Origin: Lineus longissimus
Taxonomy: Eukaryota > Nemertea > Pilidiophora > Heteronemertea > Lineidae
Length of the DNA: 64,000 nucleotides
Assembly (NCBI RefSeq): GCF_910592395.1
Contig: NC_088320.1
Location: 6,634,001 to 6,698,000 of the forward strand
Reading direction: 5' to 3'
A program made the translations under genes and the position numbers. Of the stretch, positions 36,026 to 48,400 are shown piece by piece. Each line of letters starts with the position of its first letter. Positions within the stretch are counted from its first letter, which is position 1. The notes below the pieces were generated by a model, which was not told where the DNA came from, did not search any database, and worked only from the letters and a program-made list of their open reading frames with translations.

Positions 36026-36437
36026 ACCCAAATGATGCATTTACAAACGAAAGTGTTTTTGAGAGTACCGAGAATACCTCAGATAATGTGCGTGGTTCCG
36101 TAGACTTGCAGTCCCCAACAGTGTCGATGGGAAAACCCCATGAAGGACCCGATGACCCATCAGATACTTTACCTCTGGATGCTGAATGGCCTTTGGATGA
36201 TGATGAAATAAGACAGGCTGTAAGAGCGGAAAGGGGTGAAAATTTAACGGAATGGGATGCTGTCCCAGAAAATCACTGGCTCTTTGGCATAACGGGTGCG
36301 AGCATGCTGTGGGCCAGAGATGCACAGACGATGCACACACTGGAAAAGGTCAATGGGCATTACGTTTTGAATGAAGAACTGATGGACGATTTTGATGCAT
36401 TCCAGGAGAAAATGACACCAGAGATTCTCGAAAACGC

Positions 36438-37062
36438 TTCTGTTTCTGTTTCTGTTTCCGCTAACAGAGGAGTAACGGCGCTGGTTGCTGCTCGGGCCCT
36501 CCTCCCTCTATGATGCCTCTCAAAGTTCCTGCGGTTAGGACGCCTAGCTCACGTTGGTTAAATAACCACTTGTCCCGTCCTCTTTCGTGTCTCCTCCGTC
36601 CGTCTCCATACGTCCATCCTCTCTCGACGAGTCGCTCTGTCGACCAGTAGGTGGTGGCTTCAGCTATCTCTTCCTCAATGAGGAGCGATTCAACGGTGGC
36701 GATGACGTCCGCCGGTGTCCACGTTAGTTCGCCGAAGGTTTCTGCCATCCCTGCGAGCTTGTCGGCCCTCTCGTTATACTTGATTCCAGCGTGACCTGGG
36801 ATGTAGGTTACCGTAATCGCAGCAGAGATGGTGTCCAGGCAGTCCTTCCATTCGACTTGTACCTGGCCCTTTTCCACGCGGCTGACCAGGCTCAGGGAGT
36901 CATTAAGGATGGCAACCTTCTCACAAGGAGTAGAGTTGCGCTTCAGCCATACGAGAGCGTCACCGAATGCCTCACACTCCGATCGATAGCTGCTGGAACG
37001 TCCCTCCCTGGCAGTGGACCACTCGAAGTGTAGCTTATTGTCTCTCCAGACAGATCCAGCCC
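36438..37062 (-). mobile_element. Inverted LINE RNase H fragment, unit 1
   Basis: Reverse copy of 31,738-32,357 of the RNase H LINE, 5' truncated at GGGCTGGATCTG and ending with the same (GAAACA)n tail, which abuts the integrase-OTU gene (...LENA). The RNase H motifs are readable, with ILNDSLSLVSR replacing ILTDSLSLV. It is a separate insertion, in opposite orientation to the upstream LINE. Confidence 0.85.
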
Positions 37063-38181
37063 AACGCTTCAAAGACAAGCTTCTTAACATTTGGCTTGCC
37101 AAATTTCGACCTTCCACAGCTTTTCCGGAAGACAGTGATTTTCTCCTAATGAACTTAACATCAGCTAGAGAATTTGATGAGTGGAAGTGCTCCTATCTGA
37201 TGTAGTTAATAACAACCGTAACATGTGTAGCTTTACTTTACTTTACCGTGAACAAAGGTCTAGTTTTGTTTAGTAAATAGTCAACTAAACATATAATTAA
37301 ACATGACATGTAATTTATTTAATCTAGGAGTGGTTAAGGAGACGTGACGATAGGTCTTCTTAGTTGGAAATGGGGTAACTGGCATATACTGGATATCATT
37401 TCGGGCGGAGTGTGTTAACACAACAACAGACAACAGACTGCGCAGTGTTTTCTTTTCAAAAGCTAAGCCATCTGGATCATCAGTCTGATTTTAAATCGAC
37501 AAATTATTCAAGTCAATTACCGCAAATTAATTGAAAATACATTTCGACTAAAGTGGTATATTAAGTCTCCGTGACATCTGGCAAAATCATGCTTATCTAG
37601 GCGAGACAAACTGATACCTGCCACTCGAAGTCAACTTCCGAGACGAGCCGCATCACATTCTCCCACGGTAAGGAAATATATTTGTCGATTTGAAGGTGTT
37701 CGGGGCAAATTGCATGAAGTCGCTTGCTGTTGTCCAGGGTCCGTGCTAACTTGATGATACACCAGTCACTGGAAACACATGTTTATTTGATACTTACTTG
37801 GCACTCTTCAGCGTTCAGCAGCAAATTAGGCCGATTTCACGATTACCGGGCTGATATATAGATTTCACATTTCTTAACTGCAGCGTGGCACGTTTCACTT
37901 GTCATTAGAGTGACATCAAAAACACGTCACTTCAAAGTAATGTGTTTTTGAAATAATGAGTGTTTTTAGTGACATGAAAAAAGAAACAAGACGTTTTCAA
38001 AGAGCGACCTATCAATTTTTGCACCTCCTTATAGTCATAATTTCTAAAAAAAGACAACTGATTTTGTTGGGGAGCACACCAGAGGCGGTTCGTTCTAACT
38101 CCAGTTATTTTTGAATAACCCATAACATACTCCGTTCTCCATACCTGTTATAGCACTGACCTAGAACCAAGAGATATAGTC
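37063..38181 (+). promoter_or_regulatory. Upstream region of gene D
   Basis: The cytolysin-unit upstream flank (from about 37,320) is shared with A-C. It contains the hairpin at 37916-37951, 231 bp before the ATG, and lacks the 282 bp MITE-bearing block. The TATA candidate is destroyed (CCATACCTG). Confidence 0.5.
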
Positions 38182-40035
38182 ATGGACCGCAAACAGATGA
38201 TATCCGTTTTCCTTCTCGTGGTTCTGACCATCCACTCAGGTAGGACAACATGAAAATCATCTAATTTCGCCTTTTAATTGTTTTGTTCAGATTTCAATAA
38301 ATCTAAGCAAAGTGTCAAAATGATTAATTTCAATTATACTGTTTTCTCGTCCGCAAAAGGTTACTGAAGCCACTATATATTCATTATCGAATTGGTGAAA
38401 ATAACAAAACGTTAGATTTGTCTGGTTTCATTGCATTTTTGCCATTTAAAAAAAAATGTATTTCGAGCTGTTTCATTGAGGTTTCTATTGACATTTGAAG
38501 TTCTATTTACAACTCGGAACCGACAAACAACACTTGTAAACCCATGATAAATTCTACTTGAAGATTATGCAAACTTTCCATTATTTTCTACCCATTTCAG
38601 TCGCTGCCGCCACGTGGCCGACCTTCCCAGGAGAAGAAGGAATTAGATCAAGCGTTTGCCAAAAAAATTTGAACTGTGCAAGCCATAACATTGTCACCCG
38701 CTTCGGCACATGCAAGGCTTTCTGCCTGGGAAGGAAGAGGTTCTGGCAGTATGTAGGAATGCGCATGCTTGTCGAAAATACCATTCTCTTAATTATAAGA
38801 TTATTTGTTCAGATCTTCTTTAGTTTAGTTTTTCGAAGTACATCAACAATCCTGAATTTCAACAATTACAGCCTACAGGAGTCTCGTGTAGATTGTACAC
38901 ACATGAACACGAAGTTGAATGAGGTCTCAACTTAATAATGTCAGTATCGGCACGGTGTTTTAAGTTAGCGGCTTGGCTCGGACGGGGTAAAAAATTGCCA
39001 CACACATTATTAGTTTAATAAACTTAACGTTTAGGCTTTATGGTTCTGACATCAAAGATGGCATAGATTATCATTCCACTTTCCACTTTAACTCCGATCT
39101 ATCCTAAAACTTACTGAAGAACACCAGAGAGACTTCTTCTCGGAAGGAAGCAGTATTGCGATATAATAACAGACTGATTGGCTCGTCCAGAAGGGAGAGT
39201 GAGTTCATGATCAGGGTGGTCAACGTGGTGATACTTCAGACTGAGGAATCCACCTTAACACGTGATTCACCAGTACCAGCGGCGAGAAAGATTCATTGTT
39301 CTCATTTAATAACATATACAATGTCATGTAGATGTGTAGCTATTTTGCTGTTCAACATTGCGATTTCATTACAGGAAGTGTGGTAAGGACGGTTCGAAAT
39401 CAAAGAGCAAGATCTGCAACGCTTACCTCGCACAAGCAGTGGAGAAAGTCGGCAAAGGTGAGATATTTTGTTTCGGGACATATACTCAACATTGGTGAAT
39501 GAACTTTCAATTCTCGTCTTAATGTCACGATTGTGTTCAGGTGACAAACTTCAAGCTTCACGCAATGCATTCCCAAGTCATCGTACCCAACATCAAAGCA
39601 ACGATCGCTGCACGGAGGCTCACTTGAGAAGGAGAATTTCTAACTGTAGCGTGAAAAGTAACTGGGTAGCTGACAGCTTGGTCATTTTGCTGTTGGTCAT
39701 TTAACTTGTTGTCACTGTAATCGTCCCTGTAATTCCTAACTTACTCCTATTTATAGTGCTTTGTGTGACCGTCTAAAGAGGTTAAGTAAATGTACGGCAA
39801 AATCTCACTTCTGAGGTAGAAAACAGAGTGAAAATTACTTGACACGCTTCAAGATATGTTTGATAGCGTATTTAAGACTGAGCAATAAACCTTTACTATA
39901 CTGTGACCTACATGTACGAGGTTGATGAATACAATGTCAGTAATGCTGGTTCTTTGTCTTCTAGGTCTGATGAAGGTTTCCGATAAAGCCGTCTCTGCCA
40001 TCATCGGACTTGCTAAGTCAGCGTTGGGAAAGTAG
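38182..40035 (+). CDS. Cytolysin-family secreted peptide gene D (complete, 4 exons)
   Basis: Exons 38182-38239, 38601-38748, 39375-39457 and 39965-40035 encode 119 residues; phases 1, 2, 1 as in B. Signal peptide residues 1-23, mature about 96 residues. Six cysteines sit at C-x5-C-x11-C-x3-C-x9-C-x11-C, and the C-terminal amphipathic tail ends LAKSALGK, two residues shorter than in B and C. Counting side chains of the mature part gives about +13. Nemertean A-type cytolysins of about 95 residues with three disulfides have this same plan, so secreted membrane-permeabilising toxin is the likely role. The gene sits in the tandem duplication and has a near-twin, gene E. AATAAA at 40081. Confidence 0.88.
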
Positions 40036-40757
40036 ACATGAACCCGATAACTATTTCGGTTAACTGTAGTTTCCTTCGGAAATAAACTAGTTGTCTGTAA
40101 ATTGTCTTCGTTTTGCTTGATCATTGTTGGTACAGAGAGGGCAGACAAAACCAGTCCAGACGTGTCTACTTTATTTCGATTTATAGTCAAACGTCCCGAC
40201 TTCGAGCTCAAATTGTTTTGGCACAAATGCAGGGCCAAAAGGAGCGTCCCTGAAGCTCCTTGCAAACGAGCCGAACGATTTTTTTAGCAATGAAGTGCGT
40301 TGAAGGATAGTGATCGTGTCATTCTTACCGTTCTTTCAGAGGACTGGTTTCCCCAAAAGGAATAACACGCCATTCAATGCCAATGGCAGTATGCATGAGA
40401 TGCATCTAATTCATGTCGGTCCGAACCGAGTTCACACACCAGGTTAATAAGGAGACTGCTAACTGCATGTCCGCGCTTTAACTGGGACAACTTCTTTGGC
40501 GTTTGGTCATGTTACACGGTCGTGTTTACCAGCGTATCACTTTTGCTATTGATCGTAACTCAAAAAATGAAGAACTTGGGTGGAACGCGTCAATAAGAAT
40601 ATACCCTTACGTGTAGCCAGAGGGGTCGGGGGTGCATTGGGGATCTTGACCTTGAGCTGCGTTTTTCCTCTAGATTTACGATGAGTTCTAAAAAACTATC
40701 CCTCCCTGCAAATCCTGGCTACCGCAGTTGACCTATGATGCATAGTCAGATATCTTC
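40036..40757 (+). repeat. 3' flank of gene D
   Basis: Shared 3' flank without the 3.7 kb insertion (B) or Harbinger element (C), so it preserves the ancestral arrangement and supplies the empty sites for both. It leads into the SINE. Confidence 0.7.
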
Positions 40758-40985
40758 TAGTGTAGTGGCTGGGACTCTAGACCAGCGGTCAGGAGATCCC
40801 TAATTCGATCCCCACTGTCGGCATGTGACTGTATGCAGGTATCATTGTCTTACTTGCCTCTCTCTTCACCCATGTGTACAAATAGGTACTGGTCAGAAAT
40901 GCCCAGATTGTAGCGCTCGTTGAGCAGCTCATCTGGACAGGTTTAAGGACAGACCGGGGTTAAAGTATAAAGTCGATATCAGACT
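40756..40985 (+). mobile_element. tRNA-derived SINE, unit 1
   Basis: Box A TAGTGTAGTGG at 40758-40768; same family and relative position as 11605-11830 and 53512-53741. Confidence 0.7.
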
Positions 40986-41342
40986 ATCAACCCAAAACTA
41001 TAACTTTTACAATATTTCAATCAGTATTACCGTACCTTGACATTATAGAACTATACGAAAATACAGTAGAAGCCTAATATTCGGTTTCTGAATAACTAGA
41101 TGGTTTGCAGGTGTCTTTTTTCTTCTTCCGGGTTGGCTTGTGACCTTGTGACGCGCCAAACGCAAAAATGGATATTTGTTGGCTTATTGGACTTTCACAT
41201 TGGTTGTGCCAGAGAACGTGATATGGAGACAATTCTAATCGATAGATCGTGTGATCAATCTATTGATGAACAGACTGATTTCGGATACTCATGCGGAAGT
41301 CGACTGTTAAGTCAAAAAAAATTGATATCAAAAGGATAATGG

Positions 41343-41612
41343 TTGGTCAAGGATCTAGGGTACGTCAGGATAATGCTACTCATATTATACAAAGGAAGAA
41401 ACGGACTTGCCCCTGCTTACATGTCTGAGCACTTCCCATCCGTCGACCCCCGGCGATCCCTGAGGTCTGAAGACAACTGTCTCCCGAGGATCACCAGGTG
41501 TCATCCGGAGCAATATTACCTGTTAAATATTTTGGTTGAAAATGGGTTTTTTCAGCTTTTTTGCGCATTGCACGCGACCGCGACAAAAATCGTGCTACGG
41601 CGTAATGAGTAA
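41343..41612 (+). mobile_element. LINE C-terminal fragment, unit 1
   Basis: Paralogue of 12180-12480 (KGRNGLAPAYMSEHF, PRRSLRSEDN). Remnant only. Confidence 0.6.
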
Positions 41613-42560
41613 AGAGAGGTGCCCTGATTAGGGAGGTCAAATTGAATGGAAACAAACAAATTGAGACCAAAAATTGTGTCTATTAGGAATGTTGGCCTTA
41701 ATAGAGAAGTGTCCGCTGAGAGAGGTTACTTTGTATATAGACGTGAAGGCAAATATTATAAGAAATACATGTATACCCAATGGATCCTGCATTGCAGCCA
41801 TCTTTGTAGGGATTTCCAATACGCATCTGATGAACACAAAACTCAACTTCGAGGTTGTTGTGTCTGATTGTGCTATATTTCTCACTCACATTCTAATGAA
41901 ATCTAATTTTGATTGCAATAGCACGACTGAATATAGAGCGCGCTGCATGCAACCTCTCCATGCGTGATTTAGGTTTGAATAGGTCTCACAAGCCAGTGCG
42001 GGAGGATCTCTCCAGCTGAACCAACGAGTAGGCCGAGGTCTAGGATGCGAGGCATGTTCTGGAATCCTTCTCAGCTTAATCCTTTGTCCATAACTACTAC
42101 AACCTATGCATTTTTAGATTTCTACAGACCTAGGGGAGACGTTTAGAGCACTTTCGATGGATTTTTATCTGATAGTCGCCAATAAGGGGCGCCACTTTTT
42201 GTACCACACGGATCCTTGAAATGGTGTGAAATTGGTTCAAAATAGGCCTGATGTGTGTCAAGTTCATCTGGTCATAGATTGGTGCATTAATATGTATGTT
42301 TTCGTATAAGGCAACAGCCATGTGATAGCCAGGGGAATAATCTTCTTAAATCCCAAATCAAAAAACATAGGGGTGTTGCGGCTTTTCATTGATCAAATTT
42401 GACTTGAAGTGAAACTATAGGAATTGACTGGCGCGCAACTATTGCCAGACTCGACAGGCAGGTTGAATGTGTTGGCAAGGTATCAGTTATGACTGCCGCA
42501 CCCTACGCATTTTTAGGTTCGTAGAGACCCAGCAACGCATTTTAGAACAAAGATTCCTAA

Positions 42561-43948
42561 CTGTATTTTCTTTCCTTCAGAATAATTCATTTTCAAGTTT
42601 CAAATTTTTTTTGTCAGTAAGGCAAAACACGCCAAGGCTTTGTTTTCGTCCAGAATTTTTATGACCAGGGCGCACGTTGTTACTCTCCAACACTATAATA
42701 GTGCCAACTCTGATGGACATGATTCCAACTTTTGCCAACTCTGATGGAGATAGATAAGTATTCAGCCGCAAGATGTCTCTAGCGTGTGAACGGTTTGTTC
42801 CAACTCTAATATGCCAACTATACGAGAGTTTGCAATCAGTCTGAGTGATTTAAAAACGCCTAAGTAAGTCAGGATGATCGTTCGTCTTCTTATCCGCAAG
42901 GACGCAAAGATTTCCCATGATCCATTCAGGTGACTTCCTGAACATCCTGAAGATATTGGGCGCAAAAAGAGCAACAATTTGATTGCAGCCATTGGTATTT
43001 TGGTGTTTGCGGGTTGTAAAATGGCGGAACAGGCATTTGACATGCATGTGCGTCGGCTGTATGATTTTCATGTTGATTTTTTCGGTGTAGAAAAAGTACA
43101 TACATGGTGTCCTCCAAAGATTGTTTGACCGCCCTGCATCAGGACTTGTCCCTGCTTATTCATGTTTATTGACATTTGCTCATCATCTTTAGATATAGGT
43201 TATTGTGACAGATATTAGTAAGGATAAAACAATCGTTGATGAAGGATATCTCAGTTGACAATTGGCATTGAGATCCAAAGATCTTAGGTCCAACTACCCG
43301 TGACTAGTCAGATGATCGAGTCTTGGGGACACCCATTACCACTAATATTACCAAATGAGGCAGGTTTTGCATTTCTAAGCCTTTTAGACAAAAAAGAGGC
43401 CTAACTTTGGACAGAAATAAGGAATTACGGTCTAATTGCACTTTAATTTGGCAAGCTAGCCTGTGGAAAAGGCACGACATCCTTTTGTGTCTCAAAGAGT
43501 TGGCTAACAAGTTAGACCCTTATTAGTCTTTTTTCGAACAAAGCTATTGCCTAAAGTGTCTAGAAATGCAAAATTCGCCTCTTTTGGTGATATGACTGAC
43601 GTTAAATGAATCCGTACAAATACATTAAAAAGCAAGAAAACCAAGTATAAAAACATTAAGATCACTTACTATGTATTTTCTAATAGATACAGATAGCACA
43701 ATTACTGACTACGATATATTTTCCTCAGAAATATCTCTGGAATGATAGCCTTTGAATGAAATGAGAGGTTCTCATCAAAATTATCATGAAGTGTATCATC
43801 ATGGTTCATGGCGTCATCAGTTTGCGTGGTCAATTGCGTCCTGGTCGTAATAATTCTGGACGAAAACAAAGTCCTGGCGTGTTTTGCCTTACTGACAAAA
43901 AATATTTGAAACTTGAAAATGAATTAATCTGAAGGAAAACAAATACAG
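42561..43948. mobile_element. 1.4 kb element with 112 bp inverted ends, unit 1
   Basis: 42561-42672 is mirrored at 43948-43836 (CTGTATTTTCTTTCCTTCAG; GTAAGGCAAAACACGCCA; CGTCCAGAATT). The interior has no recognisable transposase. Repeated in unit 2 at 55317-56686. Confidence 0.6.
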
Positions 43949-44353
43949 TAAGGAACCTTTTACCTGTTGTTGTCAAATTTTTGTCCTGAGAGTTTCGAAA
44001 TTTTCAGCGTGGTTCTGGCGTAAGATTCAGTCCTGGTGTAAACAAAATCTTTGAAAACCGTGGGCAGTCAAGCCAACTGCCTGTGCGAGCCTCCGGTTCT
44101 GGGTGGGCCGACCCAACATCACGACGCAGCAAAACACTCGAACAGCAAGGGAGTTCCTGCGAGCAATAGCCCCGGGAACCCACCCGCTACGGAGACAGCT
44201 TGAAGACGGAGAAGACATCCGCGTCCTGCAGAGGCTAAAAACTGTAAAATCCTGGGTCATCACGGGCAGGAAAATCACAGAGGATGTACAGTATGCCCTA
44301 TCGAGAACGTATATTTCATCAACTGGACAGGCTACAGAGGCAACAACCTCAGC

Positions 44354-44989
44354 TTGATGAAGATTGGTGACAGGAGCTGGCGCGACAGTACTGGCGACTG
44401 CAACCACAGTCTTGTCAGGGCATGGCTAGAGGAGGAAGGCTTCACGATCATCATCGCCACAGACGGCTCCGTGAGGGGCAACACCACTGCCTGGGCTGGA
44501 TCTGTCTGGAGGGACAATAAGCTACACTTCGAGTGGTCCACTGCCAGGGAGGGACGTTCCAGCAGCTATCGATTGGAGTGTGAGGCATTCGGTGACGCTC
44601 TCTTATGGCTGAAGCGCAACTCTACTCCTGGTGAGAAGGTTGCCATCCTCACTGACTCCCTGAGCCTGGTCAGCCGCGTGAAAAAGGGCCAGGTACAAGT
44701 CGAATGGAAGGACTGCCTGGACACCATCTCTGCTGCGATTACGGTAACCTACATCCCAGGTCACGCTGGAATCAAGTATAACGAGAGGGCCGACAAGCTC
44801 GCAGGGATGGCAGAAACCTTCGGCGAACTAACGTGGACACCGGCGGACGTCATCGCCACCGTTGAATCGCTCCTCATTGAGGAAGAGATAGCTGAAGCCA
44901 CCACCTACTGGTCGACTCGTCGAGAGAGGATGGACGTATGGAGACGGACGGAGGAGACACGAAAGAGGACGGGACAAGTGGTTATTTAA
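44354..44989 (+). pseudogene. LINE RNase H domain, unit 2
   Basis: As 31594-32334, but an 8 bp deletion at GGTCGACTCGTCGAG (between CGAC repeats) shifts the frame after the domain. RNase H catalytic motifs are retained. Confidence 0.8.
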
Positions 44990-45422
44990 CCAACGTGAGC
45001 TAGGCGTCCTAACCGCAGGAACTTTGAGAGGCATCATAGAGGGAGGAGGGCCCGAGCAGCAGCCAGCGCCGTTACTCCTCTGTTAGCGGAAACAGAAACA
45101 GAAACAGATTATTAGTTTGGCCACCAGGTGGCTAAAACCGAAAACGGTAAAAAGAGCTATATCTGCTGAACTAATTAGATTGGCTAGATCTTTGCAAAAC
45201 TTTCATCATCGGTATGTAATAAGGCTACACATCACCTTGGTCGAATTTTTTATTTGACCTACTTTCCAAGGCCACAGTGGTCAAATACTTCGCTGATGTG
45301 TCTGTCTGACGAGAGGTATGCACAATGGCCCTGGCCATTTCATTCGAATACGGCACTTTACACTACCACAACAAATACATCTGACGCCTTAATTTTCAGG
45401 GCAGATACAGCTCAATGATGAG

Positions 45423-48400
45423 GTGGATGGGAAGTTTTCCTTTCACCGAGCATTTTCAACTGCTATAGCTTTTTCATTGCTTTTTCAGGACAATGCAAAG
45501 CAGCCTCGGAGTTTGTCGGTTTACCCGATCGATGATGACGTTTACAAGGAGTTGTATCGTTTTCTGTCGGAAGACGTACGATGGCGGGAACTTTCAACGC
45601 CTGCGGAAATGAAAGCATACCAGAAGAAGATTTCTGGCAGGTACCGAATCATGAGAAAAACTAATCCGCTAAATGGGAACGACGAGGAAAGAATTGTGGA
45701 AGTCAGTGGACATAGGATAGTTCCGAGGATATCAGAAATTGAGCCTATAGTCAGGTATTTCTTTGGCCAATATAAAGGACTCGCTGCCAAGAAACTATCC
45801 ACCGTTATATCCAGGCAATACTGTGCGATGGGAGAAAAGTTTGTACGTCGATATCTTGTAAAAATGAAAGAGAGTCAGAGCCGAAAACCTCTCTTCTCCA
45901 ACAAAGCTCCGCTTCGGCCTGTTCTGGCAAAATCAGTGATGGCCCGGATCCAAATGGACCTTGTGAACTTCTTAAACATGCCCGTTGAAATAGACGACAT
46001 GAAGTACTGTAACGTTGTCTCAGTGCTCGACATCTTCTCAAGATATCTTTGGCTGAGGCCACTTTGCGACAAAGGGTCGTTTGGGGTGGCTGAAAAGCTG
46101 TGTGAAATATTTATGGAACAGGGCTGCTCCAAAATAATCCATTGCGATAACGGCGGAGAATTCAAGATGATGGTTAGCAGACTAGCAGGGAGGTTAAACG
46201 TAAAAATCATCAAGGGTCGGCCGTATCATCCCCAGACCCAAGGAAAGGTTAGTTTCAATGCGCTTAAATGTTTAAAAAATGCAAGTACAGTAGGACAGAC
46301 TGGAATTTGTTTTAATGAATCTGAGCAAGGACCCCCTGGGAAAATGAATTTAACTCAGGGTCTTGGAGACATATGTAGTTCCACTGGTAGGTCCGACTGT
46401 CAGTGAATAAATTTATATCCAAATCGTCATGATCACTTTACATTTGTCGCCTGTTGTTACTGCAACCCTTGAACTCCTCCATGAAATTATAGGTCCCGCA
46501 GATATGAAATTCGTGCTTGTGAATAAATCTTAACGAACAATAATAATCCTGTTCTTTGTTTTCAGGTTGAAAGGGTACAAAGAACGTAAAAAGAGAAACT
46601 CGCGTTTGACATTTCACAATTTGTGCAAACAGGCAAGGCTCATAATTGGGTTGAAGGATTGCCGTCCTACGCAAGACTGTACAACAACTCCCCGCACGAA
46701 GTTTTTAAGAGTAAGTACACATCTAAATGTTTTTATGATCCGAGGAGACTACAGTACTTGGAGATCTCCAGGATCCGCCATCAAATTTTGCCCCCTCCTC
46801 ATACCCCCCTCTGAATTAATACCCCTAGGAATTCCTAGTAGGACATGAAAGTTTTCGTCTGTGATCAGAGGGATAGAAAATATTTTGGGGAAGACAAAAG
46901 TCAGGTTCATGTATCACAAAGCAATGGAAAATTGCCCGGCAGCTTTTCATGTGTACCTTTTTCAGATAAATATTGTCCTTTTGAGTCGTACTTCGCCCGA
47001 GCGCCTTGGTTGCCTGGCAGTAAAGAAAAGAATAAGAAAGACGATGGAACAACAACCGAGGACGATGACGAACATAAGGAGGAGGACAAAGAAGAAATGG
47101 GGGTGATTATCCTTTATAGATGATTCCTAGATGCGTGATGCAGTCATCCTTCGTCCAGCGGGTTTATTTTTGCTTGCTCCTTTTTCATGTGACAAATCAG
47201 TAAAGAGGTGCTGGTGAAATTTCTGTGTTGAGCTTCCAAGATAGTTGAACACCTGAGCTAGAAATCACGACTTAATGCCCCGAAAAAAAAGAAGGTGGTA
47301 GGTTCGAATATTCCTCGTCCTCATGTGATATTTTCTTCGATGGGCCCTATGTATGCTGAAGATGAGCCAAATTGGAAGGGGGGGGGGGGGTGTTGTTTTG
47401 GCATGGAATGACCCACATGGAAAGTAAAATCTCTCCCGTTGTTTGCCTCATACTCTCAATGTTTCCCCGTCTTTTTCAGGTGGATACAAAAGAGAGTAGT
47501 GCAACCCTGGATGATCTTCAAGCTTTCAAAGCAGCTGCCGATGAAATTAGAGAAGATGTCAGAAAGACTTCGAAGAAATACGCACAGAAGATGGTTAACA
47601 AAAAGCTTGGCAAATCACCTCCAAGTGTATACGCAATTGGGGATAAAGTGTTGGTGCGGATTCAAGGTAGAGAACAGCGGAAAAGTGGAAAGAAGGTGAA
47701 GGCACCGAAGGCAGTCGAGGGGGTCGTTACAAAGGCTCGGAAACAAAAGTACCGTTACAGGGTAAAATACATCCTAGATGATGCCGAAAATGAAGGATGG
47801 TTTTCGGTGAGCAAACCGGACACAACAGGCTAAAACACCACCTGTTCACTAAATTCCGCATCGGCGAGAGCGACACCTGCATATGCAACCAAGAAGAGCC
47901 CATGACTGCTGAGCACATACTGGGAAGCTAGGTGCTCAAGTTTTGCAGACCTGAGGAAGGAGACCTGGCCAGAGGGAGCACGAATCCATCACCAGTAATA
48001 TGGAGATCTCCAGCAGCTACGCAGGACCACCGACTTTATGATAAAATCCGGACTGACTGTCTAAAACGTGGTGAACGAAAGAAGAAAAAAGGTGAGAAAT
48101 ATCACGTCTATGACGCGTGAAGAAGAAGCGAAACGCCGACCGAGAACTGCAAAGACAACAGAGGAATATCTATTCGAGGAGTATTTAATGAATACAGCGT
48201 CTTCCTCATCTGTGGAGGCAATGTTGGAATTCATTGAACTCAACCAAGCAATTGAATGCTCAAGATTGGAACACCAGTCAAGAAATAGCATGCAAGAGCG
48301 ATTCTTCGCAACCATCACCAATCATGGTCTCCAGGTTAGACGAGAAATTGAAGGCGATGGGAACTGCATGTTCGCAGCTCTCGTCGACCAGTTGGAACGC

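Larger units (their letters stand above)
32671..36437 (+). pseudogene. Integrase-OTU gene (Ginger/KRBA2-like), unit 1
   Basis: Exon to 33495, exon 33814-33958, then coding from 34727. The first exon carries a degenerate zinc-binding region and an integrase core with Asp179 (IQMDL) and Asp242 (HCDNGGEF). GRPYHPQTQGK runs to the splice, and Glu277 is the second codon of the next exon, giving DD34E spacing. A TAA at 33835-33837 stops the second exon six codons after that Glu. Later sequence includes SVYAIGDKVLVRIQG, typical of the family's C-terminal domain, then an OTU cysteine protease. A LINE piece splits the gene at 35060-35337, and a frameshift follows the OTU part near 36,020. Ginger transposons and genes derived from them combine integrase with OTU-type proteases. 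Exon joining between 33958 and 34727 does not keep phase, so an exon may be missing. Confidence 0.8.
31289..44048 (+). repeat. Tandem duplication unit 1 (12.76 kb)
   Basis: Nearly identical to 44049-56786 in direct orientation. The offset drifts only from 12,760 to about 12,750 through small indels. Contents: LINE thumb and RNase H, integrase-OTU remnant, inverted LINE fragment, cytolysin gene D, SINE, LINE fragment and a 1.4 kb inverted-repeat element. The left edge sits within the LINE thumb coding region at CTTTGAAAACC. Confidence 0.95.

Noticed and set aside
36791-37033. Plus-strand frame over the RNase H fragment (also 49547-49789)
   Set aside because: Shadow of the minus-strand RNase H coding sequence, which has all catalytic motifs.
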